Made by a program: the position numbers and the translations under genes. Under the pieces are notes generated by a model. That model ran no database searches. It worked only from the letters and a program-made list of their open reading frames with translations, and was not told where the DNA came from. DNA of 64,000 nt. Origin: Deinococcus fonticola (lineage in GTDB: Bacteria > Deinococcota > Deinococci > Deinococcales > Deinococcaceae). Location: assembly GCF_004634215.1 (NCBI RefSeq), contig NZ_SMMH01000011.1:51001-115000 (forward strand), written 5' to 3'. Of this stretch, positions 1 through 13,353 are shown one piece after another (position 1 is the first letter of the stretch; each line of letters begins with the position of its first letter).

Positions 1-620
1 AGATCGAGGGCAGCGCCGATCCGGGCCGCGCCGCTGCCCTTCAGGCCAGTCTGAACGCCGTGGAAGTGCGCGGAAACAACGAGGAGAAGCTGTGGGCGGG
101 CGGCCGCCGCAGCCCCCTGAGCCGCGAGATCGGGGCGTGGCTCGATAACCAGGTCAGCGCCCAAGCGCGGGCGCGTCTGGCGGCCCTGCCCCTGAGCGCG
201 CGGGTCGAGGGAGGCATTTTCGCGTGTCACGGGACGCCCCAGAGTGCCTGGGACAGCCTGCTGTGGATGTGGGATCAGGGCGGGTACTACCGCGCCCGCG
301 CCCCGCGTGAGCTGCGGCAGCTGGTCGAGCCGCTGGCGGCGCAGGTGGTGGTCTGCGGGCACACCCACCGCCCGGGCGCGACCCGCGTGGGCGACACCCT
401 GGTGGTCAACAGTGGCGCCGTCAGTGGCCAGGTCGACGGTGACCCGCGTGCCCGCTGGACGCTGCTGGAACGGCGCGGGGGTCACTGGAGCGCCGATTTT
501 CGCGCCGCCAGCTACGACATCGAGGCGGCTGTGGCCTGGTCCGTGAAGCACTCGCCTTTTGGCGAATTCGAGGCTGGGCTGCTGCGCTCGGGCGAGATGA
601 GCGGCCGGGGCACTTCCTGA
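1..620 (+). CDS. Metallophosphoesterase, C-terminal part (cut by window edge)
   Basis: The frame is open from base 3 with no stop, so the gene starts before the window. A GTG at 60 is only an internal codon. The visible part carries the calcineurin-like phosphoesterase motifs VRGNNEE (in the place of the usual GNHD block), CHGTPQSAWDSLL and VVCGHTHRPG, followed by VNSGAVSGQ. These residues normally bind two metal ions. The family hydrolyses phosphoesters in the cytosol; the substrate cannot be told from sequence. The GNHD histidine/aspartate is replaced by Asn/Glu (GNNE), a known variant of the YfcE/Apaf-like branch. It ends convergently with the broken gene downstream. Confidence 0.85.
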   Translation, partial: IEGSADPGRAAALQASLNAVEVRGNNEEKLWAGGRRSPLSREIGAWLDNQVSAQARARLAALPLSARVEGGIFACHGTPQSAWDSLLWMWDQGGYYRARAPRELRQLVEPLAAQVVVCGHTHRPGATRVGDTLVVNSGAVSGQVDGDPRARWTLLERRGGHWSADFRAASYDIEAAVAWSVKHSPFGEFEAGLLRSGEMSGRGTS

Positions 621-638
621 GCGGCCAGGCCCGGCCGC
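621..638. terminator. Short GC hairpin between convergent genes
   Basis: GCGGCC, a six-base loop, then GGCCGC, directly after the phosphoesterase stop. There is no T-run on either strand, so this is a weak terminator candidate. Confidence 0.3.
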
Positions 639-651
639 GCCAGCCGCACCG

Positions 652-1605
652 TCAGTATTCTTCCAGCAGGCGCTGCATCTCGTGCTGGCCGCGCAGCAGG
701 TCAAGCACCCCTTCACGGTACAGGCCAGTCAGCATCAGGGCGGCTTCCTCCAGGGGATAGTTCAGGCGTTCGATGATCTTCTGCATGCTGGTTTCCCCGT
801 TCAGGTGCTTCAGGAACAGGTTGGCGCGGATGCTGGCGGGCGGCTGGCGGTGTTCGGTGGCAGGTTTGAGCCGGGCCACGATCATGGGCAGGCCGGCAAT
901 GGCGCTGGGTTCCAGCAGGCCGTGCTGAACGAGGTGCTGGGCGGCGTTGCGGGCTTCACCGGGCGCCAGCGCGCTGAGTTGCATGACGCGGGCCAGGGTG
1001 CGGCGGCCATTGAACCAGCGCAGCAGTTCTCAGGAGGCGCGGCACAGGTTCACGGGCCGGTCGTGCTGGGCCAGGCGCAGGATGGCGTGGTCGGGCAGCG
1101 CGCCCTGCGGGTGGCGTTCCAGGGTATTCAGGGCGTGCAGGGTCAGGTGAACGTGGGGGGCCGGCAGCGGGCCCTGCGGGCGAAAGGAGTAGAAGGTGGG
1201 CGCGTCCCGGCACAGTTCGTCCAGGGCTCCCTGCGCCTGCCGGGTCAGGGCCTCCTACAACTGCGCTTCGCTGAGGTAACCCCCTTGCAGCAGGCTCTGG
1301 CCCAGCGGGCCGGGCTGGGCCAGGGCGCCGGCCAGTTGCGTTTCGCTCAGCCCGCCCTGCACCAGCAGTTGCCCCAGTGGCCGGTGACCCTCAACGGCGG
1401 AAATAGCGCCCGCATGCAGATGAATTTTCAGGCGGCTGGGAAAGGCCATCAGGCGGCCCGTCCAGCCCTCGAACAGGGGCTTTTGCAGGGCTTCCAGGAT
1501 GGTTGCGGCAGTAAAATCCTGCGCTGGAACGCCTGATCTGGTGGGAAGGGTCGGAGAAAGCACGGGCCGATTGTGGGTGGAAACTGTCAAGCCGGCATCT
1601 GTCAA
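652..1605 (-). pseudogene. DUF4388-type protein gene with two in-frame stop codons
   Basis: One continuous reading frame of 318 codons holds three coherent pieces: an N-terminal DUF4388-like part (FTAATILEALQKPLFEGW ... GQLLVQGGLSETQLAGAL), a middle part, and a C-terminal part (ELLRWFNGRRTLARV ... LVQHGLLEP). The frame is interrupted by TAG at 1255-1257 (codon 117) and TGA at 1030-1032 (codon 192). There is no frameshift, and the sequence between and after the stops stays protein-like. The TAG is explained by CAG to TAG, and the TGA sits where related proteins usually have Trp (TGG to TGA); both are transitions. The 1605 start is a TTG, and a GTG at 1563 with CACAAT six bases upstream is an alternative. 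DUF4388 proteins are linked to gliding or signalling, but no function is assigned here. Most likely a decaying gene; sequencing error is the alternative. Confidence 0.75.
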
Positions 1606-1692
1606 AAAGTAGGCATTTTTTGCGCCGGCGCGTGAAAAATTTCATTCCGTACTGGCTGTCTGGGAGTGCCTTTGGAGCCAGGATCACCCTTA

Positions 1693-1712
1693 CCGGGTCT
1701 TCCCCGACCCGG
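1693..1712 (-). terminator. Hairpin just after the lepA stop
   Basis: CCGGGTC, a six-base loop, GACCCGG, immediately downstream of lepA on the minus strand. No clear T-run follows. Confidence 0.35.
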
Positions 1713-1713
1713 G

Positions 1714-3525
<1,812 letters not shown>

Positions 3526-3532
3526 AAAGGAG

Positions 3533-3538
3533 AGTCTA
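3533..3538 (-). promoter_or_regulatory. Leaderless-type -10 for lepA
   Basis: TAGACT on the minus strand, seven bases before the GTG. It supports the short lepA start. No clear -35 was seen. Confidence 0.5.
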
Positions 3539-3581
3539 CCCCGTTTGCGCTTTACGGTTTGTGCCGCCCCGCCCGCCCAGT

Positions 3582-3587
3582 TACGCT
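3582..3587 (+). promoter_or_regulatory. Leaderless-type -10 for the 3593 gene
   Basis: TACGCT, five bases before the ATG, with no Shine-Dalgarno. It lies back to back with the lepA promoter. Confidence 0.45.
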
Positions 3588-3592
3588 GAAGC

Positions 3593-4009
3593 ATGACCAC
3601 CTTCGCCTGTCCGGTTGCGGTGCTGGCCCTGCTGGGAACGCTGAGGACCCAGGCCGTGAACATGCCCCTGGCCTCGCCTGCGCCGGGTTCGGCCGCGCGC
3701 CAGGCCATTCTGAACGCCGTGCGTGGCCCCGTCGAGCGATCTTTTGGCGGTCAGCACGTGATGTTCAAGGTCAACGACTTGCAGGTGGGCGGCGGCTGGG
3801 CGTTCCTGGCGGCGCGGCCCATGACGCCCGCGCAACGTTACCTGAGTGACCCGCGAACCGGGGCGCCAGAGGTGTGGGCCGTCCTGCACCAGCAGCGCGG
3901 GGGGTGGAAAGTGCTGCGCTGGGCCATGCCGACCGACGTGATTTCCCTGGCGTGGGAACAGGCGTTGCCGCAGGTGCCGGGAAACCTGTGGCCGCACCAC
4001 CGCTGGTGA
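3593..4009 (+). CDS. Small exported protein of unknown function
   Basis: 138 residues. The N-terminus ([20 protein letters not shown]) looks like a weak signal peptide. The rest resembles a compact single domain: [39 protein letters not shown], then [18 protein letters not shown]. The pattern (helix, a 'vndlqv.ggWaFl.a.p' strand pair, then 'GGWkVl') is seen in many uncharacterised small secreted bacterial proteins, so the fold is probably NTF2-like or lumazine-like, but this is inference. It is divergent from lepA, and its start overlaps the longer possible lepA reading frame, which favours the short lepA start. Confidence 0.7.
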   Translation: MTTFACPVAVLALLGTLRTQAVNMPLASPAPGSAARQAILNAVRGPVERSFGGQHVMFKVNDLQVGGGWAFLAARPMTPAQRYLSDPRTGAPEVWAVLHQQRGGWKVLRWAMPTDVISLAWEQALPQVPGNLWPHHRW

Positions 4010-4093
4010 CAAAACCTGGGAAAAGGAGATGCTGGTAAAGAGGTGCCGGTAAAGGGGCACTGGAAGGCGGAAACTTCCGGGGGGCGGGGCACG

Positions 4094-4099
4094 TAGTGT
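4094..4099 (+). promoter_or_regulatory. Leaderless-type -10 for the M28 peptidase gene
   Basis: TAGTGT, five bases before the ATG at 4105. It favours that ATG over the in-frame GTG at 4096, which overlaps the hexamer. Confidence 0.45.
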
Positions 4100-4104
4100 C
4101 CAGT

Positions 4105-5436
4105 ATGGCCGCCCGCACCCGTCCGTTGCCGACGAAACCCGCGAAACCCGTGTGGCCCTGGCTGCTGCTGACGGCGGTGTTGCTTGGCCTGCTGTCCTGG
4201 GGATACCGGGTGGTCACGCAGCCAAGCAACCCGGCGGTGCAGGCGCGGGCCCTCGGGCGCACACCGGCGCAGAACTGGCAGGCGCTCCGGGCGTTCGGGC
4301 CGCGCCCGGTGGGCAGTAAGGGGCATGACCGGGCGGTGGACTGGCTGGAAACGCAGTTCAGTGCGCTGGGCTACCGCGTGACGCGGCAGGATGTGCCGCT
4401 GACCCGTTCGTTCGACCTGGGCGGCAGCCTGAGATCCGGACAGACAGTCATTCCGGTGGCCGCCATCTACGGCGCCGCAGGTGGCGAGCAGACGGCCAAA
4501 CTGGTGCGGGTGCCGCCGCAGGCCAGCGCCGAGCAGTTACGCCAGCTTCCTGTCCAGACGAACATTGCCCTGACCACCTGCCCCGGCCCGAACTGGAAAC
4601 CCCTGGTGGAAGCGGTGATGACCGCCGGGGCTTTCGGGCTGGTGGTCATCGACGACTGCCCCACCCGGCGCTGGCAGAAGGTGGACGCCACGCCGCTGCC
4701 GCTGGTGCAGGCCGGCGCGCGCGACAAAGGCCGCTTGCTGGCGCTGGCCGGGCAGACTGTGACGCTCAGGTCGCAGGTGGAGGAACGCCCGGTGACCGGC
4801 CACAACCTGGTGGCGGCGCGGGTGAAGGCCAGGCCCGAAGTACTGCTGGGGGCTCATCTGGACACCGTGAACGGCAGCCTGGGCGCCAACGACAACAGCA
4901 GCGGCGTCCTGAGCGTGCTGGAAGCGGCGCGGCAGGCCGTGAACACGCCGCTGGCCGATCACACCTGGTTCGTGCTGTTCGACGCCGAGGAGGACGGCAC
5001 CCTCGGCAGCCGCGCGTTTGTCCGGCAGTTCGGTTTTCCCCTGCACAGCACGCGGGCCATGCTGAATTTCGACATGGTGGGCGTGGACGTCAGGCCGCTG
5101 GGGGCCGCCATCGACCCGGAGGTGCTCCCGCTGGCGCGGCAGGTGCGGCCCACCCTGCGCGTCTTCGAGGACGAACCGGTCAGCGACCGCAAGATCCTGG
5201 GAAGGTTTGCCCCACCCACCGGGCGCAGTGACCACCTGCACTTCAAACTGACTCAGAAACGCACCGTCTTCCTGCACCGGGGGGAAGACGTGAATTATCA
5301 CGCGCCCACCGACCAGACGCTGCAAACCGCCCTGGTGCAGGACACCGCTGATTTCGGCGTCGCTCTGGCCCGCGCGGTGCTGAAGGCCGACCTGAAGGTC
5401 AAGGAACCCTGCCGCATCGGTGCGCCGTCCTGCTGA
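4105..5436 (+). CDS. M28-family zinc aminopeptidase, membrane-anchored or exported
   Basis: A co-catalytic dinuclear zinc peptidase. After a basic N-terminus comes one hydrophobic segment (WPWLLLTAVLLGLLSWGY), so the enzyme is anchored or secreted with the catalytic domain outside the cytoplasm. The five metal ligands expected for the family are all visible in order: GAHLDT (His), GANDNSSG (Asp), DAEEDG (catalytic Glu plus ligand Glu), NFDMVG (Asp) and NYHAPTD (His). The family removes N-terminal amino acids from peptides or forms pyroglutamate (glutaminyl cyclase-like members); which applies here is not decided by sequence. The start at ATG 4105 is chosen over GTG 4096 because of the -10 hexamer. 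No apparent operon partner. Confidence 0.88.
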   Translation: MAARTRPLPTKPAKPVWPWLLLTAVLLGLLSWGYRVVTQPSNPAVQARALGRTPAQNWQALRAFGPRPVGSKGHDRAVDWLETQFSALGYRVTRQDVPLTRSFDLGGSLRSGQTVIPVAAIYGAAGGEQTAKLVRVPPQASAEQLRQLPVQTNIALTTCPGPNWKPLVEAVMTAGAFGLVVIDDCPTRRWQKVDATPLPLVQAGARDKGRLLALAGQTVTLRSQVEERPVTGHNLVAARVKARPEVLLGAHLDTVNGSLGANDNSSGVLSVLEAARQAVNTPLADHTWFVLFDAEEDGTLGSRAFVRQFGFPLHSTRAMLNFDMVGVDVRPLGAAIDPEVLPLARQVRPTLRVFEDEPVSDRKILGRFAPPTGRSDHLHFKLTQKRTVFLHRGEDVNYHAPTDQTLQTALVQDTADFGVALARAVLKADLKVKEPCRIGAPSC

Positions 5437-5527
5437 GGGGTGTTTTCAAACTTTTATGGCGGCAGCGGCCTCCCCTTTCCTCAAGGGTTGCTCCGAACCC
5501 TCGGCGGCCCGGCGGGGGTGGCCCCGC

Positions 5528-5533
5528 TATGCT
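5528..5533 (+). promoter_or_regulatory. Leaderless-type -10 for the fructosamine kinase-like gene
   Basis: TATGCT, six bases before ATG 5540. It fixes the start well inside the longer open frame. Confidence 0.5.
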
Positions 5534-5539
5534 GCGGAC

Positions 5540-6451
5540 ATGCTGACCAGCTTGCCGCCCGCCGTGAAAGCTGCTGCCCAGTCCCACCTGGGGTCGCGGG
5601 TCACAGAGGTTTCGCGCCTGTCGGGCGGGGACATCAGCGCGGCGTTCCGGGTGGTGGCGGGTCATGGGCAGTTCGTGGTGAAGGTGCGCCCGGAGCAGGC
5701 CGATCACCCGGCGCTCTTTCACGCCGAGGCCCTGGGCCTGCACCTGCTGGGCCAGCAGCTGGTCGGGGAGGCGCGGGCGGTGGTGGTGCCGCAGGTGGTG
5801 GGGTACGGGTTGGCGGCGGGCGGCACCGGAGTGGGACAACTGGCTTACCTGGTCATGAATTTTCTGGAACCTGCCCCGGAAACCCCACAGGCGCAGGAAG
5901 CGCTGGGACGCGGCCTGGCGGCGCTGCACCGCACAGCGGGGCCGCAGTTTGGCGGCACCCCAGATAACTTCATGGGCTTCCTGCCGCAAAAAAACCCGCC
6001 CACCCCCACCGCCGCGGAGTTCTTCTGGGCAGCGCGGCTGGCCCCGCAACTGAAGCGGGCGCAGGATCACCTGAGTGCAGAGGATCTCCGGAATTTCGAG
6101 GCGTTGCGGGAACGCCTGCCAGGTCTGATTCCGCCGGAGGCTCCAGCCCTGGTTCACGGCGACCTGTGGCGGGGCAACATGCTGTTCACGGCGCTGGGCC
6201 CGGCCCTGATCGACCCGGCGGCCACCTATTCACACCGCGAGGTGGACTTGAGCCTGATGCGCCTGTTCGGTGGGGTCAGTGAGCGGGTATTCGCGGCGTA
6301 CGCCGAGGCGTTCCCGCCGGCGGAAGGCTGGGAGCAGAGGGCCGACCTGTGGAACCTGTATCCGCTGCTGGCGCATCTGAACATGTTCGGAGACCGTTAC
6401 CTGGGACGGTTGCAAGCAGCCTTACACGCTGCATCAAATATTATAATTTAA
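5540..6451 (+). CDS. Fructosamine kinase family protein (APH fold)
   Basis: About 303 residues, the usual size for fructosamine-3-kinase family proteins. Such enzymes phosphorylate sugars attached to amines and so promote deglycation of proteins. Seen in order: [13 protein letters not shown] (nucleotide loop), FVVKVRP (ATP Lys), YLVMNFLE (hinge), [19 protein letters not shown], the catalytic loop [12 protein letters not shown], the metal motif [17 protein letters not shown], and the family-typical ending [16 protein letters not shown]. The frame extends upstream to 5420, but the extra residues do not look like the family and a -10 box lies before ATG 5540. The stop falls inside the AT-rich control region of the next gene. 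Confidence 0.85.
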   Translation: MLTSLPPAVKAAAQSHLGSRVTEVSRLSGGDISAAFRVVAGHGQFVVKVRPEQADHPALFHAEALGLHLLGQQLVGEARAVVVPQVVGYGLAAGGTGVGQLAYLVMNFLEPAPETPQAQEALGRGLAALHRTAGPQFGGTPDNFMGFLPQKNPPTPTAAEFFWAARLAPQLKRAQDHLSAEDLRNFEALRERLPGLIPPEAPALVHGDLWRGNMLFTALGPALIDPAATYSHREVDLSLMRLFGGVSERVFAAYAEAFPPAEGWEQRADLWNLYPLLAHLNMFGDRYLGRLQAALHAASNIII

Positions 6452-6475
6452 ACTGCTTGATTTTTTAAAGTTTAA
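6442..6475 (+). promoter_or_regulatory. AT-rich control region: TATAAT box plus 7-base inverted repeat
   Basis: A perfect TATAAT (6442-6447) is followed by TTAAACT (6448-6454) and AGTTTAA (6469-6475). The centres of these inverted arms are 21 bases apart, two helical turns. It stands out against the GC-rich surroundings and lies 17-44 bases before the VOC gene, as expected for a repressor operator (for example MarR type); the regulator is unknown. Confidence 0.45.
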
Positions 6476-6479
6476 GAGG

Positions 6480-6485
6480 CATACT
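6480..6485 (+). promoter_or_regulatory. Second -10-like hexamer before the VOC gene
   Basis: CATACT, six bases before ATG 6492, matching the leaderless spacing. It may be used instead of, or with, the upstream TATAAT. Confidence 0.35.
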
Positions 6486-6491
6486 GACCCT

Positions 6492-7358
6492 ATGATTGCC
6501 CTCTCCCCCATTCTTCCGGCCACCACCCGGGTCGGCTCGGTCACGCTGCTGGCCCGCCACCTGCCCGAACTGATGCACTTCTACCGTTCCCTGCTGGGAC
6601 TGAGCGTGCTTGCGGAAACAGACACGTCCATTACGCTGGGCACGGCCACCACGCCGCTGCTGACCCTGCACGCCGCACCAGATCTGCCCGCTCCACTGCC
6701 CAACCGTCCGGGGTTGTACCACACCGCCTTCCTGCACCCCACCCGCGCCGACCTGGGCCGCTGGCTGGCGCACGCCGCGCGGCTGGGCCTGCGCATCGGC
6801 AGCGGCGACCACCTCGTCAGTGAAGCGTTTTACCTGACCGACCCGGAAGGCAATGGCATCGAGGTCTACGCCGACCGCCCGCGCGACACCTGGATGTGGG
6901 AGAACGGACAGGTCAAGATGGACACCCTCGCGGTGGACGCCGCCAGTGTGCTGCGCGAAGCCGGCATCGACCCCAATGACCTGAACGACCTGCCGGACGA
7001 TTACCGCGCCCCCGACGGCCTGACCCTCGGACACATGCACCTGAAAGTCGGGAACGCCGCCCAGGCCGCCCAGTTCTACCGCGATACGTTGGGCCTTGAC
7101 CTGGTGTCCAACCTCCCTGGCGCGGCCTTCCTGTCCTGGGGCGCCTACCACCACCACCTTGGGCTGAACGAGTGGCACACCCGTGGGCAAGGCCAACCCG
7201 CCGCGCCCGCCGCCGGACTGGGAGGCGTGGAATTCATCACCCCCGACCTGAGCGGTTTACGTACTCACCTGGCCGGCCGTGAAGGCATCAGCGACCACGG
7301 CGACCACCTGACCCTGCACGACCCCTGGGGTCACCAGATCAGCGTCCGCCAGGCCTGA
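6492..7358 (+). CDS. VOC-family dioxygenase-like protein (CatE type)
   Basis: 288 residues with two vicinal-oxygen-chelate modules, like catechol-2,3-dioxygenase CatE of Bacillus. Module 1 (about residues 10-130) starts [24 protein letters not shown] and contains [17 protein letters not shown] and [16 protein letters not shown]. Module 2 starts [28 protein letters not shown] and ends [12 protein letters not shown]. The histidines in YHTAF and GHMHLKV and a C-terminal Glu are candidate metal ligands. The preceding [18 protein letters not shown] stretch is typical of the CatE group, which cleaves or senses catechol/quinone compounds. The exact substrate is not known. Possible repressor control from the inverted repeat upstream. 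Confidence 0.85.
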   Translation: MIALSPILPATTRVGSVTLLARHLPELMHFYRSLLGLSVLAETDTSITLGTATTPLLTLHAAPDLPAPLPNRPGLYHTAFLHPTRADLGRWLAHAARLGLRIGSGDHLVSEAFYLTDPEGNGIEVYADRPRDTWMWENGQVKMDTLAVDAASVLREAGIDPNDLNDLPDDYRAPDGLTLGHMHLKVGNAAQAAQFYRDTLGLDLVSNLPGAAFLSWGAYHHHLGLNEWHTRGQGQPAAPAAGLGGVEFITPDLSGLRTHLAGREGISDHGDHLTLHDPWGHQISVRQA

Positions 7359-7459
7359 GCCGCCCGAAGAACCACTTCAGGCACACTTTAAAACCTGACC
7401 CAGGCCGAAAGAGGGCCTTTGAAAGCCATGCAGTCGGGCGGATGTCCCCCCAGCGTCCA

Positions 7460-7912
7460 TCAGACCGGTTCCTGCTCCCAGTCGGGCACCGCAGCTATCC
7501 TGCGCTGGGCCGCGGCCATGTCTGTTTCCTCTGGACGGCAGACATCCCAGTCGCGGCCCCCGGCATAAGCACCCACTACCAGCAGATCCGGGCTGCTGCC
7601 GTCATTGCGGTGGCCTGTTCCGGCGGGCAGCAGCACCACGTCCCCCGCCTGAAGTTGCACTTGCGGCCCGCCCTCACCGCCCAGTGTGACCCGGGTCTGT
7701 CCACGCACCACCACCAGCACCTCATGCGCCGTAGAGTGGTAGTGGTGAAAAGAATAAATGCCGTTCTGCCAGCTGTTTGTCCAGCCCTGTGAGGCGAGTG
7801 CCGCCTCGGCCTGCGCGGCCGTTTTCACCTTCAGCGCCCTCCAGTAAATCAGCACAGGCAGGCGGGGATTATTCGGTATCCCACCACTCGGCGGCAACGA
7901 CAGCCTTTCCAC
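7460..7912 (-). CDS. Cupin-domain protein
   Basis: 150 residues with a single cupin barrel. The first cupin motif is seen as YSFHHYHSTAHEVLVVVRGQTRVTLGG (HxH...E ligands) and the second as QAGDVVLLPAGTGHRNDG (the His ligand). The C-terminal tail RDWDVCRPEETDMAAAQRRIAAVPDWEQEPV is found in a cupin group of unknown activity common in proteobacteria and Deinococcus. The start is GTG 7912, five bases after a TACCCT hexamer. It stands alone, convergent with the VOC gene. Confidence 0.85.
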   Translation of the reverse strand: MERLSLPPSGGIPNNPRLPVLIYWRALKVKTAAQAEAALASQGWTNSWQNGIYSFHHYHSTAHEVLVVVRGQTRVTLGGEGGPQVQLQAGDVVLLPAGTGHRNDGSSPDLLVVGAYAGGRDWDVCRPEETDMAAAQRRIAAVPDWEQEPV

Positions 7913-7917
7913 ACCTC

Positions 7918-7923
7918 AGGGTA
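7918..7923 (-). promoter_or_regulatory. Leaderless-type -10 for the cupin gene
   Basis: TACCCT on the minus strand, five bases before GTG 7912. Confidence 0.35.
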
Positions 7924-7970
7924 GAACAGGAGAAGCGCCCGAATGGCAACTCTTCCTTCCGTCTTGAGAC

Positions 7971-8002
7971 AAATAAAAGACCGCCCCCACATCGGAGGGC
8001 GG
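7971..8002 (-). terminator. Terminator of the ATP synthase operon
   Basis: On the minus strand, CCGCCC, a loop, then GGGCGG, followed by TCTTTTATTT. It lies just past the subunit D stop. Confidence 0.75.
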
Positions 8003-8021
8003 CTCTCTTTTGGCCTTTTGC

Positions 8022-8696
8022 TTAGTCGGCGGCTGAGCCGTGGCTGGTGGCCGCGGCGGCTTCGCGGGCGGCTTTCGACTTGGCGTCGATTTTCGCCTTG
8101 ATCTTCTTCTGCGTGAAGCCGGCTTCGCGTTCGCGCTGGTCAAGCACCGAGCGGATGAAGCGAATGTCGTCCTCGATGCCGGGAATCACGACCTGCTCCA
8201 GCGCGTTCACGCGGCGGGAGGTCTTCTTGATCTCCTCACCAATGCGCCGGAGCTTCGTTTCGGTGCCGGCGACCTTCACGATGGCTTCCAGCAGACCGTT
8301 AAAGTCCGTGGACGCCTGAATGGTGCGCGCGCCGACGTTGATCGGGCTGAAGTTCGCGGCGGCAGCCCGTTCAGGAATGTTGATGCGGGGGACTTTCACG
8401 CCGTATACGCTGTCGATCTGCATGTCCACGGCGTAATCACCGGTGCCAGCGAGGCTGAGGCTCTCGACGGCTTCCGGGCTGTCCCAGGCTTTGGCGCCGA
8501 ACAAGCTGGTGTAGGCGCCTTTACTCACGCCGGTCAGCTGCTCGCGGGCGGCCAGGGCGTCTTTCACCAGGGCGAAAAACTCCCCGATCAGGGCGTCACG
8601 TTTGCGTTTCAGCAAGTCGGCGCCGCCCGTCGCGGTCTTCAGGCTGGCTTTGCTCGCCAGCAGGGCACTGCGGGTGGGGCTGATTTGTCCTGCCAT
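8022..8696 (-). CDS. atpD: V/A-type ATP synthase subunit D (central rotor)
   Basis: The central-shaft subunit of the V1/A1 sector, inserting into the A3B3 hexamer. 224 residues, slightly longer than Thermus subunit D. It starts ISPTRSALLASKASLKTATGGADLLKRKRDALIGEFFAL, the family-typical N-terminal helix, and has long coiled-coil helices at both ends (LRRIGEEIKKTSRRVNALEQVVIPGIEDDIRFIRSVLDQREREAGFTQKKIK). The extreme C-terminus is Ala/Lys-rich. It is the last gene of the operon, 68 bases after subunit B; the gap holds two competing hairpins. A strong GGGGAGGTG precedes the ATG. Confidence 0.95.
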   Translation of the reverse strand: MAGQISPTRSALLASKASLKTATGGADLLKRKRDALIGEFFALVKDALAAREQLTGVSKGAYTSLFGAKAWDSPEAVESLSLAGTGDYAVDMQIDSVYGVKVPRINIPERAAAANFSPINVGARTIQASTDFNGLLEAIVKVAGTETKLRRIGEEIKKTSRRVNALEQVVIPGIEDDIRFIRSVLDQREREAGFTQKKIKAKIDAKSKAAREAAAATSHGSAAD

Positions 8697-8713
8697 TTAA
8701 TTCACCTCCCCTT

Positions 8714-8761
8714 TGACTGGAGTGTGCAGGGTGAAAGGAGAGGGATCAACCTCTCCAGTCA
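8714..8761 (-). other. Two mutually exclusive hairpins between subunits B and D
   Basis: A perfect 7-base stem with a 6-base loop (8737-8756, GGAGAGG/CCTCTCC) overlaps a 9-base inverted repeat (TGACTGGAG at 8714-8722, CTCCAGTCA at 8753-8761). Both use the bases at 8753-8756, so only one can form. It sits just before the subunit D ribosome-binding site. Confidence 0.55.
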
Positions 8762-8764
8762 CGT

Positions 8765-11925
<3,161 letters not shown>

Positions 11926-12016
11926 TGAATGCTCCTTCGGAGGGTCGAGAGGTCGAGGAGAAAAAAGGTCGAGTCAACCATTCTAGGCTTCACGCCCCCC
12001 CGACGCCTCGACGTGC

Positions 12017-12364
12017 TCACAGTTTGATATCGAACCCGATGGTGTCCCGCACCAGTTTGCCCATGTACGCCTTGGCGTCGACAGTGTCGGCGTTGAAAGC
12101 GTCGGCGAGACTGGGGATGGGCAGCAGGATCGGGAGATCGCGGCCACGCATGCTGCGGGCAGTGGCGCTCAGCGGATCGGCGATCAGGCCGGTGTCCACC
12201 GCGATCAGGCCGTAGTTGCCGTTCTGAATTGCGTGTTCCAGGTCATGCACGGCGTTTTCGCGGGTAGTCTCGATGACCTCCGCGCCCGCCAGGCGGTACC
12301 CGGTGGCGGTTTCGGCGTCGCTGAGCACGGCCACGCGCTGCAGGGTGCCAGTGTTCTGGGTCAT
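12017..12364 (-). CDS. atpF: V/A-type ATP synthase subunit F
   Basis: Small shaft-associated subunit that works with D in the rotor. 115 residues, matching Thermus subunit F in size. It contains RVAVLSDAETATGYRLAGAEV near the N-terminus and YGLIAVDTGLIADP and LPILLPIPSLADAF in the middle, the typical Rossmann-like pattern of subunit F. Its start overlaps the stop of subunit C by four bases. Confidence 0.95.
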   Translation of the reverse strand: MTQNTGTLQRVAVLSDAETATGYRLAGAEVIETTRENAVHDLEHAIQNGNYGLIAVDTGLIADPLSATARSMRGRDLPILLPIPSLADAFNADTVDAKAYMGKLVRDTIGFDIKL

Positions 12365-13338
12365 GCGCCCACCTCCTTGCGAAGCTGCTCGGCAGGCAGG
12401 TTGTAGAACTTGCCGCGCCCGATCAGGCGGAGTTTGGCGATTTCCATTTCCTTGCGGCGCAGGAAGTCCAGGATGATGCCCACACCGTCACTGTCAGCAA
12501 TACTGATGTTGCGGGCGGCCTTATCCAGGGCGCTGCGGGCGCTCAACTCGGCGTCTTCCAGCGTGGGGGCTTCCAGGATGGCGGCCACATCGGCGTTGCC
12601 CCCGGCGTCCCCACCGCTCAAACGGCTGTACCCGCCCGCGTCGTAACTGCCGCCCGCCACGAACAGGTTCGGGTCAAGAGCTTGACCTTTGCTGTTGCGG
12701 GCAATCAGGGCGTTCGTGATGTCAATCTCGCGCGACAGGTAGGTTTTCATGCTGTTGTCGCGCGAGACTTTCAGGGCGTGCCTGTAGTACGCCTGATCCA
12801 GGGCCACTTCCAGATCCAGCAGTTTCCCGGTGTTCGTGTAAGCGGCTGCGCCGTCACGCATGGCCTTGGCCAGCGGGTGACCGGTCACGGCCAGGCTGGC
12901 GGCGGCACTGGCCAGATCCGTGGCCTGCGCAGCAGTCTGAAGCGCGGCGGGGCGGATGGTGCCCCCGGGAATCAGGCTTTCGCGGATGGCTTCTGCGCCG
13001 CGCCCGGACACGATGCCACGGGCGATGCTTTTCAGGTTCACCAGATCCCACTTCATCAGCAGGGTCTCGATTTCGCGGCGGGAATCTCCTTCAGCGAAAC
13101 CCAGGACTTTCTGCGTGGTGTCGAAGAGGTTCTGCGACAGGGCGCGGTCGAGTTCCGGCAATCCGGCGTTCTGCGCAGTGGTTTCGCGCATGTTCGCGGC
13201 GAAATCCGTTTCGGTCAGAACGCGCAGGAATTCCGGGTAACTGCCGGCCGAGAGCGCACTGTCCAGCGCACGTCCGTCGAGCAGTTTGGTGCGCATGACG
13301 CGCACGCGGGCGTTGATGTACGAGTAGTCGTCGGGCAT
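12361..13338 (-). CDS. atpC: V/A-type ATP synthase subunit C (central stalk-to-ring coupler)
   Basis: The funnel-shaped subunit that sits on the membrane ring and joins it to the DF shaft (AC39/d-type). 325 residues. It starts DDYSYINARVRVMRTKLLDGRALDSALSAGSYPEFLRVLTETDF, typical of AC39 proteins. The three repeated helical bundles are visible as GYSRLSGGDAG-type loops and the C-terminal GIILDFLRRKEMEIAKLRLIGRGKFYNLP signature. It is named C here following bacterial V-ATPase usage (Thermus X/C). Short 15-base gap to subunit E. Confidence 0.95.
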   Translation of the reverse strand: MPDDYSYINARVRVMRTKLLDGRALDSALSAGSYPEFLRVLTETDFAANMRETTAQNAGLPELDRALSQNLFDTTQKVLGFAEGDSRREIETLLMKWDLVNLKSIARGIVSGRGAEAIRESLIPGGTIRPAALQTAAQATDLASAAASLAVTGHPLAKAMRDGAAAYTNTGKLLDLEVALDQAYYRHALKVSRDNSMKTYLSREIDITNALIARNSKGQALDPNLFVAGGSYDAGGYSRLSGGDAGGNADVAAILEAPTLEDAELSARSALDKAARNISIADSDGVGIILDFLRRKEMEIAKLRLIGRGKFYNLPAEQLRKEVGA

Positions 13339-13353
13339 GATTCAAACCCTCCT

